A stretch of DNA of 64,000 nt from Betaproteobacteria bacterium (GTDB lineage: Bacteria > Pseudomonadota > Gammaproteobacteria > Burkholderiales > SG8-39), in contig JACPYS010000014.1 in assembly GCA_016195915.1 (NCBI GenBank), positions 88,096-152,095 on the forward strand, read 5' to 3'. The stretch's first letter is position 1. Each line of letters opens with the position of its first letter. This document shows positions 1 through 9,486 of the stretch, in pieces. The notes below the pieces were generated by a model that made no database searches, had not been told where the DNA came from, and saw nothing but the letters and a program-made list of their open reading frames with translations. Made by a program: the position numbers and the translations under genes.

Positions 1-1
1 C

Positions 2-1192
2 CTGCCGGCGTTGAAGCGGCTCCTCGGCAGGAAGGCGCCCGCAGTCCCTGCGGCACCGAATCGCTACTGGCTGCAGGACCTGCTCAAGGCGCATCCGCCG
101 CAGCCGCCTGCGGTGCGGATCGATCCGAAGACGGATATCGCCGTGCTTCCGTACACCGGCGGCACCACCGGAAACCCGAAGGGCGTGATGCTCACGCACT
201 ACAACCTGATCGCTGCGCAGGCCGCATCGCAGGCGGCGTTTCCGGCATTCGAATTCGGCAAGGAAGTGGTCCTCGCGTTCCTGCCTTTTTTCCACATCTA
301 CGGGCAGGCGGTGATCATGCTGGGGGGGCTGACGCAAGGCAGCCTGCTGGTGTTGTTCACCAATCCGGACACTGAAGCGATCCTCGCGGCGATGGAGCGC
401 TACAAAGCGACGGTGTTCTACGGGGTGCCGACGCTCTACGAGTACCTGAAGGACCACAAGGACACCAACAAAGCGGACTGGAAACGGCTCAAGCTCGTGC
501 TTTCGGGCGCCGACACCCTGCACGAATCGACGATGCAGGACTGGGCGAAGCGGACCGGCTCGAACATCATCGAGGGCTACGGGTTGTCCGAGACCTGCGC
601 TGCAAGCCATGTCAATCCTCTCGACCGGCCGAAGGCCGGCTCCTTCGGCTGCCCCGTACCCAATGTGCTCGCCGCGGTGCTCGATCCGGAAACGCGCGTT
701 TTCGTGCCGCCGGGTGAAACCGGAGAACTCGTGCTTGCGGGACCGAACGTCATGCTCGGGTACTGGGGCAAGCCCGATGAGACCGCGCGCGTCTTCTTCG
801 AGGCGGGTGGGGTGCGCTGGATGCGTACCGGCGACATCGTGCGCATGGACGAGGAGGGGTACTTCCATTTCTACGACCGCTCCAAGGACCTGATCAAGTA
901 CAAGGGCTACTCGATCTTCGCCAAGGACGTCGAGGACGTGCTCTACGGACACCCGCAGGTGAAGGCCGCGGGGGTAATCGGCGTGCCCGATCCTGCGGTC
1001 GGACAGCTGATCAAGGCGATCGTCGTGCTGCAGGGCGACGCCCGCGGCAAGCTTTCGGAGGATGAGATCAAGACCTATTGCCGCGAGAAGCTGGCCGAGT
1101 ATAAGGTGCCGCACCTGGTCGAGTTCCGCGGGGAGCTGCCCAAGACCGACGTCGGCAAGGTTTCGCGCCGCGAGCTGCGCGAAGAGCATTAG
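2..1192 (+). CDS. Long-chain acyl-CoA ligase (AMP-binding), 5' end outside window
   Basis: C-terminal part of an ANL-superfamily acyl-CoA synthetase, which activates a carboxylic acid to its CoA thioester through an acyl-AMP. The reading frame is open to the window edge and the protein lacks the usual N-terminal ~150 residues, so it is partial; the first in-frame TTG (position 11) is unlikely to be the start. Visible motifs are the P-loop YTGGTTGNPKG, the GYGLSET adenine-binding motif, RTGDIV, the hinge KDLIKYKGY, and the C-terminal GKVSRR carrying the catalytic Lys. It ends 2 bp before the livG-type ATPase, so they are probably co-transcribed. The substrate is not determinable; the context suggests an imported acid. 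Confidence 0.85.
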   Translation: MPALKRLLGRKAPAVPAAPNRYWLQDLLKAHPPQPPAVRIDPKTDIAVLPYTGGTTGNPKGVMLTHYNLIAAQAASQAAFPAFEFGKEVVLAFLPFFHIYGQAVIMLGGLTQGSLLVLFTNPDTEAILAAMERYKATVFYGVPTLYEYLKDHKDTNKADWKRLKLVLSGADTLHESTMQDWAKRTGSNIIEGYGLSETCAASHVNPLDRPKAGSFGCPVPNVLAAVLDPETRVFVPPGETGELVLAGPNVMLGYWGKPDETARVFFEAGGVRWMRTGDIVRMDEEGYFHFYDRSKDLIKYKGYSIFAKDVEDVLYGHPQVKAAGVIGVPDPAVGQLIKAIVVLQGDARGKLSEDEIKTYCREKLAEYKVPHLVEFRGELPKTDVGKVSRRELREEH

Positions 1193-1194
1193 CG

Positions 1195-1971
1195 ATGACT
1201 GTTCCGTTCTTTGCGGTCGAAGGCATAACCAAGCGCTTCGGCGGGCTCACGGCGGTGGGAGACGTGAGCTTCGAATTGCGTCGCGACCAGATCGTCGGCC
1301 TGATCGGCCCCAACGGCGCGGGCAAGACGACGTTGCTGAGGCTGATCACCAAGATTCTCCGCCCGGACGCAGGCCGTATCGTCATCAATGGCGAGGACCT
1401 CACCACGCTCAAGCCCTGGGATGTGGTGCGGCGGGGCATCGCCGGGACGTTCCAGAACACCCGCCCGTTCCGGCACTTGCCGATCATCGCCAACGTCATG
1501 GTGCCCCTGTTGGCGCCGCGGGCGCGCAGCCGCGGCGAATGGGTGAAGAAGATCGAGGCCAAGGCGATGGACGCGCTCGAGTTCGTCGGCATTTCCGATA
1601 TGGCGCTGGAGCCCGCTTCAGCCCTCTCGCAGGGGGACTTGAAGCGTCTCGAGGTGGCGCGCGCGATCGCGACCGAGCCGGAACTGCTGCTTCTCGACGA
1701 GCCGCTGGGCGGTCTCAACCCCGCCGAATCGGAACTGCTCGCGCGCTCGATCCGGCGGCTGCACAAGGGCGGGCGCTTTGGGCGCCTGCACTCGGAGGGG
1801 CCGGCGGTGCTGATGATCGAGCACAAGCTGAAGGAACTGATGTCGATCGTCGACCGCGTGATCGTGCTCGATCATGGCGAGCTGATCGCCGATGGCACGC
1901 CGGCGGAAGTCGTCAAGGATCCGAAAGTGATCGAGGCCTACCTGGGGAGCGAGAGTGGGCTTGCTGCTTGA
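1195..1971 (+). CDS. livG: Branched-chain amino acid-type ABC transporter ATPase (LivG-like)
   Basis: 258 aa, the usual LivG size. It has Walker A GPNGAGKTT (about residues 37-45), the signature LSQGD (about 143), Walker B LLLLDEP (about 164-170), an H-loop in IEHKLK, and the LivG-type ending with an EAYLG motif. It powers a HAAT-family importer for amino acids, amides or aromatic acids at the cytoplasmic face of the inner membrane. The ATG lies 2 bp after the ligase stop, and the 3' end overlaps the next ATPase by 17 bp. The partner permeases and binding protein are on the opposite strand downstream. The substrate is uncertain; the neighbouring CoA ligases suggest an organic acid. Confidence 0.88.
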   Translation: MTVPFFAVEGITKRFGGLTAVGDVSFELRRDQIVGLIGPNGAGKTTLLRLITKILRPDAGRIVINGEDLTTLKPWDVVRRGIAGTFQNTRPFRHLPIIANVMVPLLAPRARSRGEWVKKIEAKAMDALEFVGISDMALEPASALSQGDLKRLEVARAIATEPELLLLDEPLGGLNPAESELLARSIRRLHKGGRFGRLHSEGPAVLMIEHKLKELMSIVDRVIVLDHGELIADGTPAEVVKDPKVIEAYLGSESGLAA

Positions 1972-2707
1972 GGTTGGAAATCTTTCCGTTCGCTATGACA
2001 GGGCTCAGATCCTGAGCGGGGTTTCGCTCGAGGTCGGCGCAGAAGAATTCGTCGGGCTCGTCGGCCCCAATGGAGCAGGCAAGTCCACGCTGCTGCGGGC
2101 GATCTCGGGGCTGGTGAATTTCGAAGCCCGCATGAAGCGCGGCACCACCGGGGAGATTTTGCTCGAGGGCGAGGTGCGCTTCGACGGCGAGCGGATCGAT
2201 TCACTCGCGCCGCACGAGATCCGCAGGAAAGGGCTGGTGCTTTGCCCCGAGCGCAGGCGACCGTTTCGCGAGTTGAGCGTGCTCGAGAATCTGATGGCCG
2301 GCGCCTATCTCGCCTCCGGCAGCACCGGTACCGGCGCGCGGCTCGAGCGCGTGTTTGCGCTTTTTCCGCAGCTCGCCGAGCGCAGCGGCCAGATCGCCGG
2401 CACGCTCTCGGGCGGCGAACAGCAGATGCTCGCGATCGCGCGGGCGCTGATGTTCGAGGCGAAGCTCCTGTGCATCGATGAGCCCTCGCTCGGGCTCGCG
2501 CCGAAGATCCGCGGGGAACTCTTCGCGGCGATCGCCAGGGTGCACGAAGGGGGCGTGCCGGTGCTGCTCGTCGAGCAGGAAGTCGGCCAGGCGTTCCGCA
2601 TGTCTAAGCGCAACTACGTGCTCTCGCAGGGCAAGATCATCGCGCACGGCCCCTCCGCCCAGCTCATGGCGGACGAGACGCTACGTGCCAGCTATCTCGG
2701 TCTGTAG
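1955..2707 (+). CDS. livF: Branched-chain amino acid-type ABC transporter ATPase (LivF-like)
   Basis: 250 aa LivF-class ATPase. It has Walker A GPNGAGKST, the signature LSGGEQQMLAIARAL, Walker B LLCIDEPSLGLAP and the LivF-typical tail ASYLGL. It pairs with the LivG-like ATPase, whose end it overlaps by 17 bp using a GTG start. Its 3' end overlaps the convergent livM-type gene by 16 bp. An insertion around residues 50-62 lengthens the region after Walker A but leaves the motifs intact. Confidence 0.88.
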   Translation: MGLLLEVGNLSVRYDRAQILSGVSLEVGAEEFVGLVGPNGAGKSTLLRAISGLVNFEARMKRGTTGEILLEGEVRFDGERIDSLAPHEIRRKGLVLCPERRRPFRELSVLENLMAGAYLASGSTGTGARLERVFALFPQLAERSGQIAGTLSGGEQQMLAIARALMFEAKLLCIDEPSLGLAPKIRGELFAAIARVHEGGVPVLLVEQEVGQAFRMSKRNYVLSQGKIIAHGPSAQLMADETLRASYLGL

Positions 2708-3753
2708 CGAAGACTTTGCAGCGCCGCGCCGCACAGGCGGCACGCGCTGCGCCAGGCGCGGTTGCGCTGCTTACAGCGCGGGCAGGCGGTTTCGATCCGG
2801 TCGCGTACCCAGGGCGAAAGACCGCGCGGCATGAAAAGCAGCACCAGCAGCACGATCACCGCAAAGATCAGCAGCCGCAATTCGCCGAATGCCTTGAAGC
2901 TTCCCAGCCATTCGGTGAGCGGGTACAGGATGAACACCGCAGCGACGGGGCCATAGATCGTCGCCACGCCGCCGAAAATCCCCCAGATCACCACCTGGAA
3001 GGAGAGCGCGGTCTCGAGCGTCGAGGGGCCGGCGACGCGGATGTAGTGCGCGAACAGCGCGCCCGCGAGCCCGGCCGCAAAGGCCGAGACTGCGAACACG
3101 GTAAGCTTGTAGCGCGGCGTGTTGATGCCCGAGGCGCGCGCCGCGACCTCGTCATCGCGGATCGCGTGCAGCACCAGGCCGAATTTCGAATCCGCGATCA
3201 GCCACAGCCCGAATACCACAGCGAGCATCGCGAGCACTGCAACGTAGTAGTTCGCGGTGACTGTCGTCGCCAGGCGTCTGAGTCCCGAGACGCCGAGCTC
3301 GCCGCCCGAGAAATCCGGGAAGGCGAACAGCAGGCCCAGGGCAATCAGCGGGAATGCGAGGGTCGCGAGAGAAAGGTATGAGCCGCGCAGACGCAGGCAC
3401 AGGTAACCGACCACCACGCCGAATCCGGTCGCAACGAGCGCACCGATCCACACCGTGACCCAGGGCGTCACGCCGAACTTGAGCGAGACGAGCGCCGAGG
3501 CGTAAGCGCCCGCGCCGAAGAACAGCGCGTGCCCGAAATTCACCTGCCCGGTGTAGCCGGCAAGCAGGTCCCAGCTCGCCGCGAACATCGCGAACAGGCA
3601 GGTGAGCGTGACGATTCTCAGGACGTATGGATCGCCGTACACGTACGGCAGCACGAGCAGCGCGAGCGCCCAGGCGAGAACGGCGGTGCGAGACGGTAGC
3701 ACGAATACCTCGTTCTTCAGCTCCGCCCAGCCGCGCCGGAGGAAATACATCAA
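2692..3753 (-). CDS. livM: Branched-chain amino acid-type ABC permease (LivM-like) with C-terminal zinc-ribbon tail
   Basis: 353 aa polytopic permease of the LivM family (BPD_transp_2), with about 8-10 hydrophobic segments and the family motif LLAGYTGQVNFGHA near residue 65. After the last membrane segment (PRGLSPWVRDRIE) there is a short soluble tail with CPRC-x10-CRLC, a CxxC...CxxC zinc-ribbon arrangement not present in classical LivM. It is followed 19 bp downstream of its upstream partner livH on the same strand. Its 3' end overlaps livF on the other strand by 16 bp. Confidence 0.87.
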   Translation of the reverse strand: MMYFLRRGWAELKNEVFVLPSRTAVLAWALALLVLPYVYGDPYVLRIVTLTCLFAMFAASWDLLAGYTGQVNFGHALFFGAGAYASALVSLKFGVTPWVTVWIGALVATGFGVVVGYLCLRLRGSYLSLATLAFPLIALGLLFAFPDFSGGELGVSGLRRLATTVTANYYVAVLAMLAVVFGLWLIADSKFGLVLHAIRDDEVAARASGINTPRYKLTVFAVSAFAAGLAGALFAHYIRVAGPSTLETALSFQVVIWGIFGGVATIYGPVAAVFILYPLTEWLGSFKAFGELRLLIFAVIVLLVLLFMPRGLSPWVRDRIETACPRCKQRNRAWRSACRLCGAALQSLRYRPR

Positions 3754-3772
3754 ATCGCCTTCCCTGCGTACA

Positions 3773-4672
3773 TCAGCGTTCCTCTTCGAACGCGACGCCG
3801 TACAGTCCCTCGGGCCGTACCAGCAGTACCAGCACCATGATCGAGAGCGCCACCGCGCCCTTCAGAAACGCGCCCGCCGGAAGCGCAAACACGGTGATCG
3901 CCTCGACGTAACCGATGACGAGCGCGCCGATCAGGCTTCCCTTGAGGCTCCCCAGGCCGCCCAGCACCACGATCGCCAGCATCGTCACCAGCGGCGCGAG
4001 CCACATGAACGGATCGACCACGTACACCGGCGCCACCACGACCCCGGCGATCGCCGCGAGCGCCACCGAAATCGCGACCGTCGCCATCGCGACGCGCTCC
4101 ACGTTCATGCCCATCAGGCTCGCCACTTCGATGTCGTTCGCGGTGGCGCGAATCGCGAGCCCAAGGCGCGTGCGGTACAGCAATGCCCAGGTCGCGACCA
4201 GCATCAGCGCCGCAACCACCAGAATGAGCAGGCGCTGGTAGGGAACGCTCACGCCGGCGAGGCTCACCACGCCGTCCAGTGTCGATGGAATGCCGAGGTA
4301 GTGTCCGCCGAACGAAAACAGCATCAGTTCCTGGAACACCAGCGCAAGTGCGATGGTCGCGATCAGCACCGCCGACTCATGCTCGCGCACCGGCTCGATC
4401 ACGAGCCGGTAGCAAAGCACCGAGAACAGGGTCACCGCCGCGACCGAAACGATGCCGGAAACCGCAAAGCCCAGGCCCGCTTTCACCAGCAGGCTGTAGA
4501 AGCAGTACGCGGCGAGCATGTAAAACGCGGTGTGCGCGATGTTGACGATGCGCGCGACGCCGAAGATGAGCGAGAAGCCGATCGCCAGCAGCGCGTACAC
4601 GCCGCCGTTCACCAGCCCCGTGACGAGAATGTCCTGTAACATCGGATAAGAACCGGGCGCGCCTCGCGGCAC
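3773..4672 (-). CDS. livH: Branched-chain amino acid-type ABC permease (LivH-like)
   Basis: 299 aa LivH-family permease. It begins with a typical LivH N-terminus ending NGGVYALLAIG, and carries the conserved GGLGSLKGSLIGA segment near residue 225. It forms the membrane channel with LivM in the inner membrane. It lies between the binding-protein gene (26 bp upstream) and livM (19 bp downstream) in a minus-strand operon. Confidence 0.88.
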   Translation of the reverse strand: MPRGAPGSYPMLQDILVTGLVNGGVYALLAIGFSLIFGVARIVNIAHTAFYMLAAYCFYSLLVKAGLGFAVSGIVSVAAVTLFSVLCYRLVIEPVREHESAVLIATIALALVFQELMLFSFGGHYLGIPSTLDGVVSLAGVSVPYQRLLILVVAALMLVATWALLYRTRLGLAIRATANDIEVASLMGMNVERVAMATVAISVALAAIAGVVVAPVYVVDPFMWLAPLVTMLAIVVLGGLGSLKGSLIGALVIGYVEAITVFALPAGAFLKGAVALSIMVLVLLVRPEGLYGVAFEEER

Positions 4673-4698
4673 GCCCGTTCCTCACTGCGGCGCGGCGC

Positions 4699-5919
4699 TC
4701 ACCGCGCAGGCATCTTGAACGGCTGCATGCCTTTCACCTGCGGCGGCCAGAACGGCACCTTCTTGCCGTCCTGCCACTGCACGCCGATACCCGCAGTCTT
4801 GCCCACCTCCCAGATCAGGTCGTGACGCTTGTCCCACGACGCGGTTGCAGCCGTGCCGACGTGCTCCATCTTCTCCAGCACCGGAACGAGCTTGTCGGCA
4901 TCCGTGGTGCCCGCCTGCTCGATCGCCGCCTTGAGCACCATGATCGCGTCGTAGGTCGCGGCAGTGTAGGTCGGGGCCTTCTTGTAGCGCTCCTTGAACG
5001 CGCGCACGAACGGGATGGTCTTTGGCGTCATCTCCACCTCGGAGTAGGTATCGAGCGTGGAGACAAAGTTGCCCTTGCCTGCCGTCGCGGCCCAGAACTC
5101 GTCCTTCTGGCCTTCGACGTTGATGCCGAACGCTACCGCCTTCATGTTGCGCTCGCCCATCTGGCGCCCGAGGGAGATGCCAACCGGGCCCGAGAGCAGC
5201 GTAAAGACGATATCCGCCCCCGCGCGCTCGATCGCCGAGAGTTCGGCCGTCACGTCGGTCGCCACCGCGGAAGGCTGCCAGGTGCCCACCACTTCCATCT
5301 TCATCTTGGGCAGCGTCGCCTGCAGGGCTTTCATGATCGGTTCAGTCCACACCGTCTTCTCGGCAACGATGGCGACCTTCGGTTGGTCTTTCTTCAGGGA
5401 CTGCCGCATCTGGTCGCCGATCGAGCCGAGGATCGCCACCAGCGAGCGGAACAGGTCGGGAGACTTGGTCGGCGTGACCCGGAACCAGTATTTGTAGCGA
5501 TCGTAGTTCTTCTCCACGTTCTCGCCGAGCCTCGCGTCGGCGGCCCCGGCGCCGAGGAAGATCTTCTTGCTGTCCATCGCGATTTCCTGCATCGCGAGCA
5601 CCGCTTCGGAGCGGAAGCCGCCGATCAGGAAATCGGCCTTGTCGCGCGAGATGACCCGCTCGGTCGCGTTGGTCGCGTCGGGCACCGACTGCACCTCGTT
5701 GGTGTCGGCGCGGATCAGCTCAACCTGCATCTTCCTGCCGCCGACCGCGATGCCGCCCGCCTTGTTGATCTCGTCGCGCGCCATCTCCGCGCCCGCCCAG
5801 TGGTTCTCGCCTTGCACGAACGCCATCGGCCCGAGGATCGCGAACTTGACGGTGCCCTGTCCTTGTGCAGTGGTCGCGGCAGCGAGCAGCGCGACCGCCA
5901 TGAGAAACGAACGCATCAT
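4699..5919 (-). CDS. ABC transporter periplasmic substrate-binding protein (LivJ/K-like, type 1 fold)
   Basis: 406 aa with a clear Sec signal peptide (MMRSFLMAVALLAAATTAQG, cleavage around residue 20). It is a Peripla_BP_6 receptor containing KFAILGPMAF and the typical AEMARDEINKAGG segment. It binds the substrate in the periplasm and delivers it to LivHM. It is longer than E. coli LivJ (367 aa), as is common in receptors for aromatic or dicarboxylic acids in betaproteobacteria. A purine-rich GGAGGAAG ribosome site precedes the ATG. Confidence 0.87.
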   Translation of the reverse strand: MMRSFLMAVALLAAATTAQGQGTVKFAILGPMAFVQGENHWAGAEMARDEINKAGGIAVGGRKMQVELIRADTNEVQSVPDATNATERVISRDKADFLIGGFRSEAVLAMQEIAMDSKKIFLGAGAADARLGENVEKNYDRYKYWFRVTPTKSPDLFRSLVAILGSIGDQMRQSLKKDQPKVAIVAEKTVWTEPIMKALQATLPKMKMEVVGTWQPSAVATDVTAELSAIERAGADIVFTLLSGPVGISLGRQMGERNMKAVAFGINVEGQKDEFWAATAGKGNFVSTLDTYSEVEMTPKTIPFVRAFKERYKKAPTYTAATYDAIMVLKAAIEQAGTTDADKLVPVLEKMEHVGTAATASWDKRHDLIWEVGKTAGIGVQWQDGKKVPFWPPQVKGMQPFKMPAR

Positions 5920-6035
5920 CGCTTCCTCCTTGTGGTTGGTTTGGAATGGGTTGCGGATTCGATGTTACGCAGTATATGCCCGGAGCCGGCTTGCGCCGGG
6001 TCTGAACGCGCCGCACGCTCCGTGGCGGCGGGGAA

Positions 6036-7985
6036 TCAATCCCCGTGCTGCGCCCGCAGTTCAGCCACAGACTCCGGATTGACCAGCGAGCTGAGGTCGC
6101 CCGCGTCCTCGCCGAGGTAGGCGGCGCGGATCACGCGGCGCATTATTTTCATGTTGCGGGTCTTCGGCAAGTCGGAGACGAAACGCACGTCCTTCGGCCG
6201 GAAGGCGACGCCCAAGCCGTGTACCACAACTTGCGAGAGTTCCGCTCTCAGCGTTTCGCTGCCCACGATGCCCGGTTTCAGGGAACACACCAGCACCAGC
6301 GCCGAGCCCTTGATCCGATCGGGCACGCCCACCGCAGCGGCCTCGGCGAGCTTGCCGGTTCCCATCAGCAGCGCCTCGATCTCCGCCGGCCCGGTGCGCT
6401 TGCCCGCGATCTTGAGTGTGTCGTCGGACCTACCATGGATGTACCAATGCCCGTCGGCGTCGCGGCTGGCGAAATCGCCGTGATGCCAGACATTCTTCCA
6501 GGTGCTCCAGTAGTTCTGAATATAGCGTTCACTGTCCTTCCACAGACCCATCGTCAGGCCGAAGACCGGGCGGCGCATCACGAGCTCACCGACGGTCCCC
6601 GGCGGTACGGGCCGCCCGGATTCGTCGAAGATGTCCGCACCGGTGCCGGGAACCGGGGTATTGAAGCTGCAGGGCTTGAGCGGGCGTATCACGCAGCAGG
6701 CGAGGATGCCCATCATCTCGGTGCCGCCAGAGAAATTGAGCAGCGGCACGCGGCACTTTCCCACGCGCTCGAACAGCCACCGCCACGCATCCGGCGTCCA
6801 GGGCTCGCCGCTCGAGACCATGATGCGCAACGCTGAAAGGTCATGCGTCTTCCACGGCTCGCTTCCCTGCGCGATGAAGGTGCGCGCCGTCGTGGGCGCG
6901 ATGCCGAGATAGCTCACGCGATGCTCGGCGGTCAGGCGCCACATCCGGTTCGGATCGGGAAAATTCGGCGCTCCCTCGACGAGGATCAGTGTCGCACCCA
7001 CGATCGGCGTCGCAAGAACGATCAACGGCCCGACCACCCACCCCATGTCCGTCATCCACAGCAATCGGTCGTCCGCGCGCAAATCCATGCACAGCGACAG
7101 GTCCATCACGATCTTTGCCATGAATCCGGTATGCCCGTGGACCACTCCCTTGGGTTTGCCGGTTGTGCCGGAGGTAAATACGAGCAGGTACGGCGCATCC
7201 GCGTCCATCTCTTCGGTGGGCGCATCGTCGCGCTGGTTCGCGCGCAGTTCGTGCCACCAATGGTCGCGGCCGTCGGTCCAGGCGATTCGGTTGCCTGCGC
7301 GCCGCACAACTACCACGTGCTTCACTGCGCTCACCTGCGCCAGCGCCTCGTCGGCAATGGCCTTCGCATCGACCAGTTTCCCGCGCCGGGTGGTGCCATC
7401 CGCCGTGATGAGCACCAATGCCTGCGCGAGTTCCAGCCGCGCGACCATGGCCTCCGCACCGAAGCCGGAAAACAGCGGCATCATGATCGCACCGATCTTC
7501 GCGCCCGCGAGCATCGCGATCATCGCCTCCGGCACGTTGGGCAGGTACATCGCAACCACGTCGCCGCGCGAAACGCGCAGCGCGCGTAACGCCCCCGCGC
7601 AACGGCAGACCTCGCGGTCGAGATCGCGATACGTGTAATCCTTGCGGGCGCCGTCCTCGCCTTCCCAGACCAGCGCGAGCTTGTCGTAGCTCGAGGTACC
7701 GCGCCACCGGTCGATCGCGTTCAGTGTAATGTTGGTGGTGGCGCCGACGCACCATTTCGTCCAGGGCAGCCCCGCAGTTTCGTCGATCGTGCGCGTGTAC
7801 GGCCGATAGAAACGGTAATCGAGATGCTTCAGCAAGCCTTCGAAGAACCAGCCGGGCTCCGTATCGGCGCGGCGCAGCAGTTCCTCGTAGCTTGCAACGC
7901 CCAGCGTCCGCATGAACGCCGCCATGTTCGAGGCGGCGGCCTGCTGCGGGTCAGGCTGCCACGCAATCTCGGGAATCGCTGACAA
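6036..7985 (-). CDS. AMP-dependent acyl-CoA synthetase (acetyl/propionyl/acetoacetyl-CoA synthetase-like)
   Basis: 649 aa ANL enzyme that makes an acyl-CoA from a short acid, ATP and CoA. An ACAS-type N-terminal segment is followed by the P-loop FTSGTTGKPKGVVHGH (about 270-285), NFSGGTEMMGIL (about 430), WHHGDFASRDADG (about 520) and the hinge RSDDTLKIAGKRTGPAEIE. The C-terminal catalytic Lys is in DLPKTRNMKIMRR. The assigned start is a TTG, 10 bp after the stop of the upstream dehydrogenase, with a weak ribosome site. Together with the importer and the dehydrogenase it suggests a carboxylate catabolic operon. Confidence 0.85.
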   Translation of the reverse strand: MSAIPEIAWQPDPQQAAASNMAAFMRTLGVASYEELLRRADTEPGWFFEGLLKHLDYRFYRPYTRTIDETAGLPWTKWCVGATTNITLNAIDRWRGTSSYDKLALVWEGEDGARKDYTYRDLDREVCRCAGALRALRVSRGDVVAMYLPNVPEAMIAMLAGAKIGAIMMPLFSGFGAEAMVARLELAQALVLITADGTTRRGKLVDAKAIADEALAQVSAVKHVVVVRRAGNRIAWTDGRDHWWHELRANQRDDAPTEEMDADAPYLLVFTSGTTGKPKGVVHGHTGFMAKIVMDLSLCMDLRADDRLLWMTDMGWVVGPLIVLATPIVGATLILVEGAPNFPDPNRMWRLTAEHRVSYLGIAPTTARTFIAQGSEPWKTHDLSALRIMVSSGEPWTPDAWRWLFERVGKCRVPLLNFSGGTEMMGILACCVIRPLKPCSFNTPVPGTGADIFDESGRPVPPGTVGELVMRRPVFGLTMGLWKDSERYIQNYWSTWKNVWHHGDFASRDADGHWYIHGRSDDTLKIAGKRTGPAEIEALLMGTGKLAEAAAVGVPDRIKGSALVLVCSLKPGIVGSETLRAELSQVVVHGLGVAFRPKDVRFVSDLPKTRNMKIMRRVIRAAYLGEDAGDLSSLVNPESVAELRAQHGD

Positions 7986-7995
7986 GCTCGAGCGC

Positions 7996-9486
7996 TTACT
8001 TGTCGATCCCTGCGATCAGAACGTACTTCACCTCGAGATATTCCTCGAGACCGTACTTCGCTCCCTCGCGGCCGAGCCCGGACTGTTTCACCCCGCCGAA
8101 AGGCGCGATCTCGGTGGACAGGATTCCGGAGTTCACGCACACCATCCCCGTTTCCATCTGCTCGGCGACGCGGAAGATGCGCCCGATGTCGCGCGAGTAG
8201 AAGTAGCCCGCAAGGCCGAACTCGGTGTTATTGGCGAGGCGGATCGCTTCGGGTTCGTCCTTAAAGCGGATCAGCGGCGCGACCGGACCGAAGGTCTCCT
8301 CGAAGGACACCTGCATTTCCGGCGTCACGCCGGTGATCACCGTGGGCTCGAAAAACAGTCCGCCCTTCGCGTGCCGCCTTCCTCCGAGCACCACCTTCGC
8401 TCCCTTGGCGGTGGCATCGGCGACGTGGCTCTCGACCTTCTTCATCCCCTGCTCGTCGATCAGCGGGCCGATCACCACGCCCGGCTCGTTGCCGGCGCCG
8501 ACCTTGAAGCCCTTCACTTTCTCCGCCAGTTTTGCGGCGAAGGCGTCGTAGACATTGTCCTGCACGTAGATGCGGTTGGCGCAAACGCAGGTCTGCCCGG
8601 CGTTGCGGTACTTGCTCGCGATCGCGCCTTCGACCGCGGCATCGATGTCTGCATCATCGAACACGATGAACGGTGCGTTGCCACCAAGTTCGAGCGAGAG
8701 CTTCTTCACCGTATCGGCCGACTGGCGCATCAGCGTGCGGCCGACTTCGGTCGAGCCGGTGAATGAGAGCTTGCGCACCACCGGGTTCGCGCACAGCTCC
8801 CCTCCGATCGCCGCCGCGCCGCCGGTCACGATGTTGAGCACGCCCTTGGGGATGCCGGCACGCTCGGCGAGTTCCGCCATGGCGAGCGCGGAAAAAGGCG
8901 TCTGTTTGGCGGGCTTGAGGACGACGGTGCAACCCGCGGCGAGCGCGGGCGCGGCCTTGCGCGTGATCATCGCGTTGGGGAAATTCCAGGGCGTGATCAT
9001 CGCGGCCACGCCGATCGGTTGCTTGATGACGAGGATTCTCCTGTCCGCCTGGTGCTGCGGAATCACGTCGCCGTATGCGCGCTTGCCTTCCTCCGCGAAC
9101 CATTCGATGAACGAGGCGCCGTAGGCGATTTCGCCGCGCGCTTCCGCGAGCGGCTTGCCCTGCTCGGCCGTAAGCAGTTGAGCGAGATCCTCCTGGTGCT
9201 GCATCAGGAGGTTGAACCAGCGCAGCAGAATAGCGTGGCGCTCCTTCGCGGTTTTCGCGCGCCAGGCAGGCCAGGCCGCGTTCGCGGCGTCGATCGCGCG
9301 GCGCGTCTCCGCGGCACCCATGTCGGGAATCGTGCCAAGGACTTCGCCGTCGGCCGGGTTGGTGACGGGAAGGCTGTTACCGCTGTCGGCGTCGGCCCAC
9401 TGGCCGTCGATGTAGCACTGCTCGCGAAACAGCTTCGGATCTTTCAGGGGAATGGCCGGGAGTCCGGCGCGTGTCGGGGCGTTCAT
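7996..9486 (-). CDS. gabD: NAD(P)-dependent succinate-semialdehyde dehydrogenase family
   Basis: 496 aa from the ATG at 9486, which is preceded by GCGGAGCAA. An upstream in-frame extension to 9600 lacks similarity and would cross the promoter region, so it is rejected. It is an aldehyde dehydrogenase of the SSADH-I type: PWNFPNAM (about 160), FTGSTEVGR, ELGGNAPFIVF with the catalytic Glu, and GQTCVCANR with the catalytic Cys (about residue 295). It oxidises a semialdehyde such as succinic or glutaric semialdehyde. First gene of a probable operon with the downstream CoA synthetase; divergent from the molybdenum hydroxylase genes. Confidence 0.88.
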   Translation of the reverse strand: MNAPTRAGLPAIPLKDPKLFREQCYIDGQWADADSGNSLPVTNPADGEVLGTIPDMGAAETRRAIDAANAAWPAWRAKTAKERHAILLRWFNLLMQHQEDLAQLLTAEQGKPLAEARGEIAYGASFIEWFAEEGKRAYGDVIPQHQADRRILVIKQPIGVAAMITPWNFPNAMITRKAAPALAAGCTVVLKPAKQTPFSALAMAELAERAGIPKGVLNIVTGGAAAIGGELCANPVVRKLSFTGSTEVGRTLMRQSADTVKKLSLELGGNAPFIVFDDADIDAAVEGAIASKYRNAGQTCVCANRIYVQDNVYDAFAAKLAEKVKGFKVGAGNEPGVVIGPLIDEQGMKKVESHVADATAKGAKVVLGGRRHAKGGLFFEPTVITGVTPEMQVSFEETFGPVAPLIRFKDEPEAIRLANNTEFGLAGYFYSRDIGRIFRVAEQMETGMVCVNSGILSTEIAPFGGVKQSGLGREGAKYGLEEYLEVKYVLIAGIDK

